From: Candidatus Woesearchaeota archaeon
GTDB taxonomy: Archaea > Nanobdellota > Nanobdellia > Woesearchaeales > JAHWHD01
Assembly (NCBI GenBank): GCA_019323515.1
Contig: JAHWHG010000007.1
Coordinates: 167,749 to 231,748 of the forward strand
Reading direction: 5' to 3'
DNA length: 64,000 bases
Positions 1 to 8,153 of this stretch are shown piece after piece. The first letter of the stretch is position 1. Each line of letters begins with the position of its first letter. The position numbers were made by a program, and so were the translations under genes. The notes below the pieces were generated by a model. It was not told the origin of the DNA and made no database searches. It worked only from the letters and a program-made list of their open reading frames with translations.

Positions 1-2
1 TG

Positions 3-173
3 GAAGTTGTGGATAAAGAAGTAGAGGTCATGCCCTTAACAGAAGCAGAATGCCCAAAATGCGGCCATAACAGGGCAAGATTCTGGACACAGCAGACAAG
101 AGCAGGAGACGAAGCTGAAACTAAGTTCTTCAAATGCGAGAAATGCAAGCATATCTGGAGAGAATACAGATAA
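3..173 (+). CDS. tfs: Transcription factor S (TFS), C-terminal part
   Basis: Only the last 56 residues are in the window; the gene starts before base 1. The visible part is the C-terminal zinc ribbon of the archaeal TFIIS/Rpb9-like family, with a CPKC pair, the acidic loop RAGDEAET and a CEKC pair, ending in WREYR. In this family the Asp-Glu pair reaches into the RNA polymerase secondary channel and promotes cleavage of backtracked RNA. Both acidic residues are present, so cleavage-factor activity is expected. The next gene starts three bases after the stop, so the two are probably co-transcribed. The family call is firm; the N-terminal ribbon cannot be seen. Confidence 0.9.
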   Translation, partial: EVVDKEVEVMPLTEAECPKCGHNRARFWTQQTRAGDEAETKFFKCEKCKHIWREYR

Positions 174-176
174 ACT

Positions 177-425
177 ATGATTGCAGATATATCCTCTTAT
201 ATCAAAGAAAATAAGCTAAAGATAATTGTCAAGACGAATTCTCCTAAAACAGAGATTACTGGATATGATAAAGAAAAAGAAGCAATTAAACTTAATGTTC
301 ATGCACAGCCAGAAAAAGGAAAAGCAAATCTAGAGATTATAAAATTCTTCAAAAAGCAACTAAAAAAAGATATCAGGATAATCTCAGGGTTCAAAAGTAA
401 AGAGAAACTGCTAAACATTGATTGA
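177..425 (+). CDS. DUF167 / YggU-family protein (UPF0235)
   Basis: The 82-residue protein has the usual length and pattern of the YggU/DUF167 family: an early Lys-rich strand followed by VKTNSPKTEI, then LNVHAQPEKGKAN near the middle, where the GKAN segment is the family signature, and a C-terminal strand IRIISGFKSKEK. The family forms a small alpha/beta fold and its function is not established. It starts three bases after the TFS stop and has no separate promoter that I can see, so it is probably the second gene of that operon. Its last 15 bases overlap the end of the convergent kinase gene. Confidence 0.85.
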   Translation: MIADISSYIKENKLKIIVKTNSPKTEITGYDKEKEAIKLNVHAQPEKGKANLEIIKFFKKQLKKDIRIISGFKSKEKLLNID

Positions 426-947
426 ATCAATAATTTCAAATAACCTTTCTTTCAAGTTCTCAACTGTACTGTTGTTATCAATCCTAAAATCATAAAGTTT
501 ATCTTCAATAATAGTACTCAAACCCATCTCTTCACTATCTCTGTGATCACGCTTAATAAAATCATCTTGGTTCAGTTTCATATTAACTCTCGATTTAAAC
601 CTAGCCTTGAAACCCCTATCAACATATATCAACTTAAACTTATCACCAAACTTCTCCCTGAAAACCTCAACCTCTTCAGGACTTCTAAAACCAGAAATAA
701 CAATATTTTTATCAAAATCAGTAATCCTATCACATAAAATCTTAGCAAGGATATACTGACAACCAGAATCTTTCCTTAACTTGACACCAAAAAGTGATTG
801 GTTTTCTTTTGTTGGTTCTTTCCCTTGCTCTTTTAACATATTTACTAGGATATCAGAAAATACATACATCTCAAAACCGTTCCCCTTTAATAGTAAGGCT
901 GCAGTATCCTTACCACTCCTTGCATAACCAGTCAAACCAATTATCAT
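411..947 (-). CDS. P-loop nucleotide kinase-like protein (UPF0200-like)
   Basis: A 178-residue P-loop protein. The N-terminus MIIGLTGYARSGKDTAA is a Walker A loop (G-x4-GKD). It is followed by a segment SDILVNMLKEQGKEPTKENQ that matches the archaeal UPF0200 family, related to dephospho-CoA and adenylate kinases. A Walker B-like strand IVISGFR follows. A nucleoside monophosphate or dephospho-CoA kinase role is possible, but the substrate cannot be read from sequence. The ATG at 947 is chosen; an upstream in-frame TTG at 962 is less likely. A TATA-like stretch near 971-980 lies about 28 bases upstream, so the message may be leaderless. It converges with the YggU-family gene. Confidence 0.75.
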   Translation of the reverse strand: MIIGLTGYARSGKDTAALLLKGNGFEMYVFSDILVNMLKEQGKEPTKENQSLFGVKLRKDSGCQYILAKILCDRITDFDKNIVISGFRSPEEVEVFREKFGDKFKLIYVDRGFKARFKSRVNMKLNQDDFIKRDHRDSEEMGLSTIIEDKLYDFRIDNNSTVENLKERLFEIIDSINV

Positions 948-1086
948 CTTGAGAAAAATCAAACCAACTAGATATAAAAATCTATCTGAAATCAGTATAC
1001 TAAAGGATATAAAATTATATAAATTTCAACAAAGTGATTTTTTCTTAATTTAGCTTATAAAAGATAAAGCAAGAGAGGTGCTTCTA

Positions 1087-2613
1087 ATGGTCGAATTCAC
1101 AAAAGAGGAAAAAGAAGGAATAATGCTAACATTCTTCACAAACCTTGACAAACCAACTTATTTTATACAAAACCTGCCTGAAGAGTTCGATGCTACATTA
1201 AAGGCATATTATAGTAGGTCACCTAATTCATTAAGAGACAATTTCTGGGAAGTTATAACAGATAAAGAACTTGGCATAGCTGACAGGTTAAGAAAAGAAC
1301 TTGATGCAGGCTACTCACCTTACATAGCTGCAATGCTTGCAAAGGAAGAGATGATGTCCATGAAGACTGTAAAAAGGTTTCACAGTAAATGGACAGTCAA
1401 ATACGGTCACGGTTCAGTAGCTGAACAGGCAAAGGGATCTGCTTGTCAAGAGGATTTATCTATAATACTTACAAAAGTAATAGAAGACGACAGGCTTAAC
1501 TCCCATGTTGAGATATCCACACGTTACCAACCTTTTTCAAGAGACAACATTGCAATTCCTAAATGCATTGAGAATGATGCTGAAATGAGAAAGGTCTACC
1601 TGAATTCAGTAAACTTATTATTTGATACCTATGAAAAGGCTACAGAAGAGGTAAGGAAATGGGTAGAAGAAAAGTTTCCAGATCTTTCAGAATCACTAAA
1701 GAAAAACAAGACCTTTGATTTAGTAAGATGCCTACTTCCTGCATGTTCAAAGACCAGCGTTGGTTCCTCAATAAACGCAAGATGCCTTGAAAAGATGATT
1801 TCAAAGATGGGCTCACATCCTCTAGAAGAAGCACAGGATAGGGCAAAAGCACTGAAAGACGAAGCTCTTAAGGTTCTTCCTACATTGGTCAAGTATGCAG
1901 AACCAAGCAAGTACAGGAAGGTAAACAGAGAATTCTTAGAGACAATTATTGAGACTACTAATCTTTTCAAAGATTATGATTATGACAAGGTAAAATTAAT
2001 CCATTCAGAAGACGAAAGTGAAGCAATCGATAAAATAGTATCATTCTTGTTATTTGACCGAAATCGCCAAGGATATTCGTACAGTCAGATTTTTAATAGA
2101 GTAAAAGAAATGCCACATGACATAAAAGAAGGGATAATAACAAATTTTAACACAGGCAGAAAAAGACATGACCAACTACCTAGAGCATTTGAGATGGTAG
2201 ATTATACCTGGGAATGCATAATAGACTTCGGAGCATACCGTGACCTGCAAAGACAAAGGATGTGCACCCAGGCAACACCAGGGTTAACAAACCATCTTGG
2301 GTTTACATATCCAAATATACTAAAGAACCTTGGCCTGCAAGACGATATCGAAAACGCATTAAACCAAGCATGTTTAGCCTACGACATTATATCAAAGGAA
2401 CACAAATACGAAGCACAATATGTCCTTCCACTAGCTACAAACGTAAGGATGCTTTTCAAGATGAATCTCAGAGAACTTGACGAGGTAGCTCCTCTAAGGA
2501 CATCATCAAGGGCGCACGAATCATATAAAAACATAATCCTGAAAGTAGTTGACCAGATAAGAGAAGCACACCCATTCTTAGGCTCTCTGCTAAGGACAGG
2601 TGATATAGAATGA
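1087..2613 (+). CDS. thyX: Flavin-dependent thymidylate synthase, long two-domain type
   Basis: FAD- and NADPH-dependent synthesis of dTMP from dUMP. At about 508 residues it is roughly twice the classical ThyX length and has two ThyX-like halves, as in other long members of COG1351. The N-terminal half has YGHGSVAE and a VEISTRYQPF segment. The C-terminal half has RHDQLPRAFE and the dUMP/flavin-binding type motif YRDLQRQRMCTQ. The ATG at 1087 is preferred over the in-frame GTG at 1078, because the GAGGTG ribosome site (about 1075-1080) lies six bases before it. A TATA box sits near 1013-1022. The stop overlaps the next gene as ATGA, coupling dTMP synthesis to its supposed phosphorylation. 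The family is clear; which half carries the active site is not resolved here. Confidence 0.88.
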   Translation: MVEFTKEEKEGIMLTFFTNLDKPTYFIQNLPEEFDATLKAYYSRSPNSLRDNFWEVITDKELGIADRLRKELDAGYSPYIAAMLAKEEMMSMKTVKRFHSKWTVKYGHGSVAEQAKGSACQEDLSIILTKVIEDDRLNSHVEISTRYQPFSRDNIAIPKCIENDAEMRKVYLNSVNLLFDTYEKATEEVRKWVEEKFPDLSESLKKNKTFDLVRCLLPACSKTSVGSSINARCLEKMISKMGSHPLEEAQDRAKALKDEALKVLPTLVKYAEPSKYRKVNREFLETIIETTNLFKDYDYDKVKLIHSEDESEAIDKIVSFLLFDRNRQGYSYSQIFNRVKEMPHDIKEGIITNFNTGRKRHDQLPRAFEMVDYTWECIIDFGAYRDLQRQRMCTQATPGLTNHLGFTYPNILKNLGLQDDIENALNQACLAYDIISKEHKYEAQYVLPLATNVRMLFKMNLRELDEVAPLRTSSRAHESYKNIILKVVDQIREAHPFLGSLLRTGDIE

Positions 2614-3509
2614 GAGGAGCTTATATTGTAGCAGAACACATTGACGGAGGAGGTGGTTCTGTAATAATTGAAGGCCTAAAAAAATATTTCAAAGAGCAGA
2701 ACCAAGAAGTACTAGACATTACTGAATTATGGGGCCCGCACAGCTCCAGCAACATAGACAATCTACTTACAGACATCTATGGAAAAGAGATAATAACAGA
2801 AACAAAAGACAAAAAGACAGGAGATATTGAATGGTACGCTAACAAAGTACCAGAGTTCAATAAGATTAAAGAGTACTATGAAAAAAAACAGCAACAACTA
2901 CCAAACACAATAATCATCTGCGAACCCACTTTTGCAGAATACGGCTTACCAATAAGAAAGGAAATCACTAACTCAGAACAAGGCCTAAAGTACAAAGCAC
3001 TTGACGCAGCCAAGGCATATTCAGAAGATAGGAAGAACCTTCTCAATAAATTAATAATCCCGGCAAGAGAACACGGAGTCAATATCATTTCAGATAGAAG
3101 CGTGATTTCATCTCTTGCTTATCAATCAACTGAAGAGGACGGAGAGCTTGACATCACTGCAATAATCTCATTGGAAGGTAATAAACTTGCTCTTGACAAT
3201 GCTCCGGATCTTGCAATAATCTCAGACTTAAGTGTAGAGACTGCATTAGAGAGACTTGCATCAAGAACTAAAAAAGACAACTGCAAGTACGAAAAAAAAA
3301 ATTTCCTGGAAAAAGTGCAAAGAAAATACCTCAGCAAGCCCTTTCTTCACTTGCTAGAAGGATTCGGCACAAAGGTCACATACCTTCAGGTAGACAATCC
3401 AAGAAAACCAAGTGACACAATAGAAGGAGCAAAAATGATTGCTAAAGACTTCTTAAATGAGAAATTAAGTACAAGATACCTATACAATGAATGGCCAAGC
3501 AAGATATAA
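2610..3509 (+). CDS. Thymidylate kinase-like protein with altered P-loop
   Basis: A 299-residue protein with thymidylate kinase landmarks: an EPT...GLPIRKEI segment (about 105-119), the thymidine-binding type motif SDRSVISSLAYQ (about 161-172), and a lid-like region ALERLASRTKK followed by FLEKVQRKYL. The position that should be the Walker A loop (residues 9-18) reads EHIDGGGGSV. The usual lysine of DGxGKTT is missing, although the Gly-rich turn remains. It overlaps thyX by ATGA, so its job is probably dTMP metabolism. It is longer than the usual 200-220 residues, with an insertion around 45-95. It may be a divergent kinase, use another lysine, or be a non-catalytic homologue. Confidence 0.7.
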   Translation: MRGAYIVAEHIDGGGGSVIIEGLKKYFKEQNQEVLDITELWGPHSSSNIDNLLTDIYGKEIITETKDKKTGDIEWYANKVPEFNKIKEYYEKKQQQLPNTIIICEPTFAEYGLPIRKEITNSEQGLKYKALDAAKAYSEDRKNLLNKLIIPAREHGVNIISDRSVISSLAYQSTEEDGELDITAIISLEGNKLALDNAPDLAIISDLSVETALERLASRTKKDNCKYEKKNFLEKVQRKYLSKPFLHLLEGFGTKVTYLQVDNPRKPSDTIEGAKMIAKDFLNEKLSTRYLYNEWPSKI

Positions 3510-3686
3510 CATTAGATTGAAATATTATTCTTTCTCCTTCTTCTCTTTCTCATCACAAAAAAAACAATCTAACTTTTTACAGCCGCGCTGCGCATCATAA
3601 CTTACCTTTTTTTCAACAACCCTTTCCAAAAAAATCACCTCTTTTTTTTTATTATAAACACATCTTTTTCCCAGAGCAATAAAGCA
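3510..3686. terminator. Convergent intergenic region with T-rich terminators
   Basis: This 177-base gap lies between the convergent tmk-like and dut genes. On the plus strand it holds pyrimidine-rich runs just after the stop (about 3525-3553) and longer T runs around 3600-3660, typical of archaeal termination without a hairpin. A short GC-rich patch (about 3592-3606) stands out from the AT-rich surroundings, but I see no strong stem in it. No open reading frame with supporting signals was found. Confidence 0.4.
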
Positions 3687-4115
3687 CTAATCAACTCCAG
3701 TGCTTCCAAAACCTCCCTCTCCACGTTCAGTTGCGTCAAGCTCAGGAACTTCCTCTATATCAACAATCTCAACCTTATTTATAACCAATTGAGCAATCTT
3801 ATTATTTTTTACAACCTGAAAATCTTCACTGCCATGGTTGATAAGTATAACCCCAAGTACACCTCTATAACCCGCATCAAGAGTACCAGGAGTGTTCACA
3901 ACACTTATCCCGTGCTTTGCAGCTAAACCAGACTTAGGTCGCACCTGGCCTTCATACCCTGGAGGTACTGCCACCTTTAAGCCTGTGGAGATTATCTTCC
4001 TCTCACCAGGTTTTAAAACATAATCCTCAGCAGAATATAAGTCAAGCCCCACATCACCAGGATTAGCATATGTAGGGCTCCTAACATCCGCAACCTTTTG
4101 AATTTGAATCTTCAT
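3687..4115 (-). CDS. dut: dUTP diphosphatase
   Basis: Hydrolyses dUTP to dUMP and pyrophosphate, keeping uracil out of DNA and supplying the ThyX substrate. All five trimeric dUTPase motifs are visible in order: GDVGLDLYS, RPKSGLA, GTLDAGYRG with the catalytic Asp-Ala-Gly-Tyr, NKIAQLV, and the C-terminal arm RGEGGFGSTG. Length (142 residues) is normal. I chose the ATG at 4115 (MKIQIQKV), because a GGTGGT ribosome-site-like stretch precedes it; an ATG at 4127 would add four residues. A TATA-like stretch lies near 4167-4176. It sits next to thyX and the tmk-like gene but on the opposite strand, forming a thymidylate-supply neighbourhood. Confidence 0.93.
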   Translation of the reverse strand: MKIQIQKVADVRSPTYANPGDVGLDLYSAEDYVLKPGERKIISTGLKVAVPPGYEGQVRPKSGLAAKHGISVVNTPGTLDAGYRGVLGVILINHGSEDFQVVKNNKIAQLVINKVEIVDIEEVPELDATERGEGGFGSTGVD

Positions 4116-4220
4116 TTGACCACCCATTCTTTTTCAATCAACCAAAAGTACAATAAATCTCAAAAAATTATAAAACTCAAATGATATTTAAATTATTCCA
4201 ATCTAAAAAATATATGTTTA

Positions 4221-4721
4221 TCAAACTTTAAGGTCCATCAATGAACCCATTTTATCGTCTAAAATCTTACCATCAGAGGCATTTATTTTCATATTGATAG
4301 CATTAAGAGCTTTAGTAACTAAAGTAACATTCCACACATTCCCAAAATTCTCAAGATTTTGCACAAGTAGCAAAGTCTTGACAATAATCTCTCTATACTT
4401 TTCATTTTGAAAATCGTCTGCCTTTTTAATAACCTCAGGCAGATCAAGTTTAACATGTTTCATATCTAGTTCAAATATATTCTCATCTGGCCTTTTAAAG
4501 ACCTTATCTTTACCTATTATTGAAACCTCTTTATCAATATTAAAAGAAACAATCATGTCCTCTTTAGGACTATAATAACCAATTGTCCAAGGATACTGCT
4601 TAGCACCAGTATTATCAATGGTAAGAAAACCCACACTTAAGAAATAATCCTTATTATCCTTCTTCCAATCCCCAAAAACTGAACTTTTCTCTAAAAGATT
4701 TAAGGCTTCTCTAAAAATCAT
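4221..4721 (-). CDS. Hypothetical protein, PepSY-like C-terminus
   Basis: I do not recognise the 166-residue protein as a whole. The end, NVWNVTLVTKALNAINMKINASDGKIL, resembles the closing strand of a PepSY-type domain (V-W-x-V...D/S-G-K-I). The middle has paired strands (WTIGYYSPKEDMIVSF) and an amphipathic helix. There is no signal peptide or membrane span, so it is probably cytosolic. A TATA-like TTTATATAAC (4743-4752) is centred about 27 bases before the ATG, so it is likely a leaderless monocistronic gene. It is divergent from korA with 86 bases between the two starts, so the two promoters sit back to back. The function is unknown. Confidence 0.6.
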   Translation of the reverse strand: MIFREALNLLEKSSVFGDWKKDNKDYFLSVGFLTIDNTGAKQYPWTIGYYSPKEDMIVSFNIDKEVSIIGKDKVFKRPDENIFELDMKHVKLDLPEVIKKADDFQNEKYREIIVKTLLLVQNLENFGNVWNVTLVTKALNAINMKINASDGKILDDKMGSLMDLKV

Positions 4722-4807
4722 ATTAAAAATAAAAGAACCCTAGTTTATATAACTTTGTATTGAAGTAATCCAAAAATATTTTAAGTAGAGCCAAATCATA
4801 TCAAATC

Positions 4808-5809
4808 ATGAAAAGATTACTTCAAGGAAACCAAGCAATCGTTGAAGCAGCAATCAAGGTAGGCTGCAGTTTCTTTGCTGCATATCCTATCACTCCTGCA
4901 TCAGAGATAATGCACTTTATGGCAAAAAAGGACATAGCCTTTATACATGCAGAAGATGAAATTGCATCAGTAAATATGGCAATCGGGGCTTCACTTGCAG
5001 GATCCAAATCAATGACTTCAACATCAGGACCTGGCTTCTCATTAAAACAAGAGGCAATCGGCTTTGCCCATATGACAAGAACCCCTCTTATTATAGTTGA
5101 TGTCCAAAGAGTCGGCCCAAGTACTGGCATGCCCACCCTCCCAAATCAAGGAGATATAATGCAATCAAGATATGGCAGTCATGGAGACTATATTCCAATT
5201 GTTTTCTATCCAAATTCAGTAGAAGAATGTTACAAGTACACAATAGAAGCATTCAATGCATCCGAAGAATCCTTAAGCCCAGTTATACTTTTAAGTGACG
5301 GCTTCCTAGGATTGATGTACGAAACTGTTGAACTTGACAAAATAAAGCATAATCTAAAGATAAGAAAGAAAGTAGCCTTAGGAAAAGGAGCAGGACATTT
5401 TGCAGGAATCCTTAATGAAAATGGAAATGCGAAAACAAAAGACTCAGCTTACTACAAAAAATGGATGCAAGATTATAAAAAAGAGATTCTAGAAACAGCA
5501 AAAAGATACAATTTTTATGAGTATATTGAAAACAAAAAGTCAGACACACTTCTTATCGCATATGGGATAACTTCAAGGGTAATCATGCCATTAAAAGAAG
5601 AATACTCAATATTCAGACCTATAAGGATTTGGCCTTTCTTAGAAGATGAACTTATGATTATAGCAAGAAACTACAAGAAAATCATAGTCATAGAGATGAA
5701 CGAAGGTCAGTATAAGAAAGAAGTTGAAAGGGTTCTTAAGAGAGATATTAAGTTCATAAACTGCAATGGAGGACAGCTCTCATTAGAAGAGATAAAATCA
5801 AGAATATGA
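4808..5809 (+). CDS. korA: 2-oxoacid:ferredoxin oxidoreductase, alpha subunit
   Basis: Alpha subunit of a TPP-dependent 2-oxoacid:ferredoxin oxidoreductase, which decarboxylates a 2-oxoacid to an acyl-CoA and reduces ferredoxin. It opens with the family signature LLQGNQAIVEAAIKVGCSFF and AAYPITPASEI, followed by AEDEIASVNMAIGASLAG and TSGPGFSLKQEAIG. Then come domains matching the transketolase pyrimidine-binding and C-terminal regions (333 residues in all). The KorA-type substrate call rests on the succinyl-CoA synthetase genes downstream; a branched-chain (VorA) or mixed specificity is not excluded. TATA-like AAAATATTTTA (about 4775-4785) lies about 28 bases before the ATG, so it is probably leaderless. 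It overlaps the beta gene by ATGA. Confidence 0.88.
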   Translation: MKRLLQGNQAIVEAAIKVGCSFFAAYPITPASEIMHFMAKKDIAFIHAEDEIASVNMAIGASLAGSKSMTSTSGPGFSLKQEAIGFAHMTRTPLIIVDVQRVGPSTGMPTLPNQGDIMQSRYGSHGDYIPIVFYPNSVEECYKYTIEAFNASEESLSPVILLSDGFLGLMYETVELDKIKHNLKIRKKVALGKGAGHFAGILNENGNAKTKDSAYYKKWMQDYKKEILETAKRYNFYEYIENKKSDTLLIAYGITSRVIMPLKEEYSIFRPIRIWPFLEDELMIIARNYKKIIVIEMNEGQYKKEVERVLKRDIKFINCNGGQLSLEEIKSRI

Positions 5810-6528
5810 GCATTGTAAAGACAGAGGAAGTGGTATGGTGTAAAGGCTGCGGCCTTAGCATTCTTCTCCACGCAGTAGGCCAAACATTAGAGAAGCTAAA
5901 CATGAATAAACAGAACTCAACTGTTGTTTCAGGCATTGGATGCGCTGCACGTGGCTCAGGCTACTTCGACCTTGACGGAATAAACGGCCTTCATGGAAGA
6001 GCAATCCCACTAGCCGAAGGCATCAAACTTGCTAAACCAGAGATAAATACTTTTGTCTTTTCAGGAGACGGAGACCTCACCGGCATAGGAGGCAACCATT
6101 TAATTCACGCCTCAAGAAGAAACACAGACATAACAGTTATCTGCGCAAACAACGAAATCTACGGGATGACAGGTGGCCAGAAATCTCCTCTTACCCCTCT
6201 CGGAACAAAGACAATGACCTCACCTAAGGGGAATAGATGGGATCCTGTTAATATCCAAGGGATAATAACCTCAAACAAAAAACATTTTTACGCAAGGACA
6301 ACAGTCGCACATCTCCCACATCTTAAAAAATGCCTTGAAGAAGCTTTTAGGCATAAGGGCTTTTCATTCGTAGAGGTAAAGATTAATTGCTTATCTAACT
6401 ATGGCAGACGTATAGGGTTTAAGTCGTTCTTTGATATGCTAAAACACTACAAAGAAACATTCACAATAAATCAAAGTCCAACAACAGGACTAAAAGATAA
6501 CGAATTAGGGATAATACAAAATGATTAA
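5806..6528 (+). CDS. korB: 2-oxoacid:ferredoxin oxidoreductase, beta subunit
   Basis: Catalytic TPP- and [4Fe-4S]-binding subunit, 240 residues. WCKGCG (11-16) supplies two cluster cysteines. SGIGCAARGSGYF (43-55) is the conserved TPP-side loop. FSGDGDLTGIGGNHLIHASRRN (86-107) is the TPP/Mg2+ binding GDG motif, and NEIYGMTGGQKSPLTPLG (117-134) follows. This beta subunit pairs with the preceding alpha gene, whose stop overlaps its start. It overlaps the gamma gene by eight bases. The tight packing fits translation coupling of a stoichiometric complex. No dedicated ferredoxin-like delta subunit is seen nearby, as expected for the KorAB(C) class. Confidence 0.9.
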   Translation: MSIVKTEEVVWCKGCGLSILLHAVGQTLEKLNMNKQNSTVVSGIGCAARGSGYFDLDGINGLHGRAIPLAEGIKLAKPEINTFVFSGDGDLTGIGGNHLIHASRRNTDITVICANNEIYGMTGGQKSPLTPLGTKTMTSPKGNRWDPVNIQGIITSNKKHFYARTTVAHLPHLKKCLEEAFRHKGFSFVEVKINCLSNYGRRIGFKSFFDMLKHYKETFTINQSPTTGLKDNELGIIQND

Positions 6529-7021
6529 GATAATAATTATTGGAGAAGGGGGCCAAGGAGTTAAACTACTTGGAAATGTTATGGCAAACATTCTTGCATC
6601 TATAGGAAAACATGTAACTCTAACATACTCATACGACGCTGCTGTAAGAGGTGGAAACATAACTGCAAACCTAATCTACTCTGACGAAAAGATAGATAAC
6701 CCAATAATAGACACTTCTGACATTCTGCTGATGCTTTCAGAGACAGAAGGAATCTCAACAAAAAAGATGATTATGGAAAAAACATTATTCAAAGAAGGTT
6801 ACGAAAACATCCCTATAGGGGATATCACTAAGATTCCCTTAATCACCTTATCCTCTGAAAAATTCGGCAGCCCAATCTTCATCAACATGATTGCTCTCGG
6901 ACAACTTCTCAAAAAGGTAGAGATTGACATCACCCAGATAAACTTAGAAAGATACCTCCCTGAGAAGTTCCTCGAAAAGAACCTAGAAGCCATCAGATAC
7001 GGTTACACCTGGCAGGAATGA
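6521..7021 (+). CDS. korC: 2-oxoacid:ferredoxin oxidoreductase, gamma subunit
   Basis: 166 residues matching the gamma domain of pyruvate/ketoisovalerate oxidoreductases. The N-terminus IIIGEGGQGVKLLGNVMA is the conserved GxGGQG loop, and SYDAAVRGGNITANLIYSD is the second conserved segment, which contributes to CoA binding. The C-terminal part (ALGQLLKKVEIDITQINLERYLPEKFLEKNLEAI) has the usual helix pair. It overlaps the beta gene by eight bases and is followed seven bases later by sucC. The whole unit from 4808 to 8087 therefore looks like one transcript. Confidence 0.88.
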   Translation: MIKIIIIGEGGQGVKLLGNVMANILASIGKHVTLTYSYDAAVRGGNITANLIYSDEKIDNPIIDTSDILLMLSETEGISTKKMIMEKTLFKEGYENIPIGDITKIPLITLSSEKFGSPIFINMIALGQLLKKVEIDITQINLERYLPEKFLEKNLEAIRYGYTWQE

Positions 7022-7028
7022 TAAAAGA

Positions 7029-8087
7029 ATGAGACTAAAAGAATACCAAGGAAAAGAACTTTTCAAGAAGTATGGGATTAAGGTTCCCTCAGGATATGTA
7101 ATCTCAAGCATTAATCACGTAAAAGAGCAGCCAGGCATTGTTAAGGCACAGCTGCCTATAGGAAGCAGGGGCAAGTCAGGAGGTATAAAGACTGCTGACT
7201 CGGATAATATCAAAGAGATATGCTCCCAATTATTTAAGACAAAAATCAAAGGATTAAAGGTAAAAGAACTTCTTATTGAAGAAAAGCTTGATATAGAAAA
7301 AGAACTTTATCTCTCAATCACAGTAAATCAGACAGATAAATGCCTTACACTAATCTTTTCTGAACAAGGAGGAATTAATATTGAATCAGTTCCAGAAGAT
7401 AACATAATTAAGATTAATTTCTTTAAATTTGATGAAATTATAGAAGAAATCAAAAGCACGATAAATGATAAAAAAATAATAGAAATCTCAAAAAACATCT
7501 ACAACTTAATGAGAGACTTTGATGCTGAGCTAGTAGAAATCAACCCATTAGTTCTCTCAAAAGGTGAATACATTGCAGCCGACTCTAAAGTTATAATTGA
7601 TGATAATGCACTTTATAGACATCCTGAATTCTCAAACGAAAAACAGCAGTCTGATATTGAAAGGAAAGCTTCTGAATATGGACTTCAATATGTAGAGTTA
7701 GATGGAGATATCGCAATTATAGGTAATGGCGCAGGGCTAGTAATGGCAACACTTGACTCAATTAAACACTTTGGAGGTTCAGCTGCAAATTTTTTGGACC
7801 TTGGTGGAGGTGCTTCAGTAGAAAGGATGGAAAAAGCACTTGAAATTGCACTTATGAAAAAAACAAAAGCAATTTTCATAAACGTATTCGGTGGTATAAC
7901 TAGATGCGATGATATAGCACAAGGGCTTGTCAATTACATTAAAAAAAACAATATCAATATTCCAATTGTTGTCAGGATAATAGGCACTAACCAAGAAAAA
8001 GCAGAACTTATCCTCAAAGAGAATAACATAGAATCATTCAACTCAATGGATGAATGCAGCAAAAGAATAGTTAAGACTGCCAAGTAA
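7029..8087 (+). CDS. sucC: Succinyl-CoA synthetase, beta subunit
   Basis: Beta subunit (352 residues) of the nucleoside-diphosphate-forming acyl-CoA synthetase. The start MRLKEYQGKELFKKYGIKVPSGYVI is the typical ATP-grasp N-terminus. The C-terminal CoA-ligase part has LDLGGGASVERMEKALEIAL and INVFGGITRCDDIAQGLV, which in the family contacts the phosphohistidine loop of the alpha subunit. Next to the oxidoreductase genes it would convert succinyl-CoA to succinate with substrate-level phosphorylation. The alpha subunit is not adjacent: a MerR-type gene lies between. It is somewhat shorter than the usual 385-400 residues, mainly in the middle. Another acyl-CoA substrate is possible. Confidence 0.88.
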   Translation: MRLKEYQGKELFKKYGIKVPSGYVISSINHVKEQPGIVKAQLPIGSRGKSGGIKTADSDNIKEICSQLFKTKIKGLKVKELLIEEKLDIEKELYLSITVNQTDKCLTLIFSEQGGINIESVPEDNIIKINFFKFDEIIEEIKSTINDKKIIEISKNIYNLMRDFDAELVEINPLVLSKGEYIAADSKVIIDDNALYRHPEFSNEKQQSDIERKASEYGLQYVELDGDIAIIGNGAGLVMATLDSIKHFGGSAANFLDLGGGASVERMEKALEIALMKKTKAIFINVFGGITRCDDIAQGLVNYIKKNNINIPIVVRIIGTNQEKAELILKENNIESFNSMDECSKRIVKTAK

Positions 8088-8094
8088 TATATTC

Positions 8095-8112
8095 TATTAA
8101 ATATATTTAATA
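8095..8112. promoter_or_regulatory. 18-bp palindrome upstream of the MerR gene
   Basis: TATTAAATATATTTAATA reads the same on both strands. It lies just after the sucC stop and about 40 bases before the MerR start. TATA-like CTTTAAATA (8125-8133), about 25 bases before that start, probably drives the regulator gene. The palindrome could be an autoregulatory operator or a promoter element. It is purely A/T in an AT-rich genome, so chance occurrence is a real possibility. Confidence 0.35.
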
Positions 8113-8153
8113 CACTATATTTTGCTTTAAATAAAGGCATATAAAAGGACCAT

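Noticed and set aside
79..91. CTGGACACAG-like match to the lhr/YprB promoter element
   Set aside because: It lies inside the TFS coding region (the FWTQQ codons), covers only part of the element and has no TATA box at the right distance.
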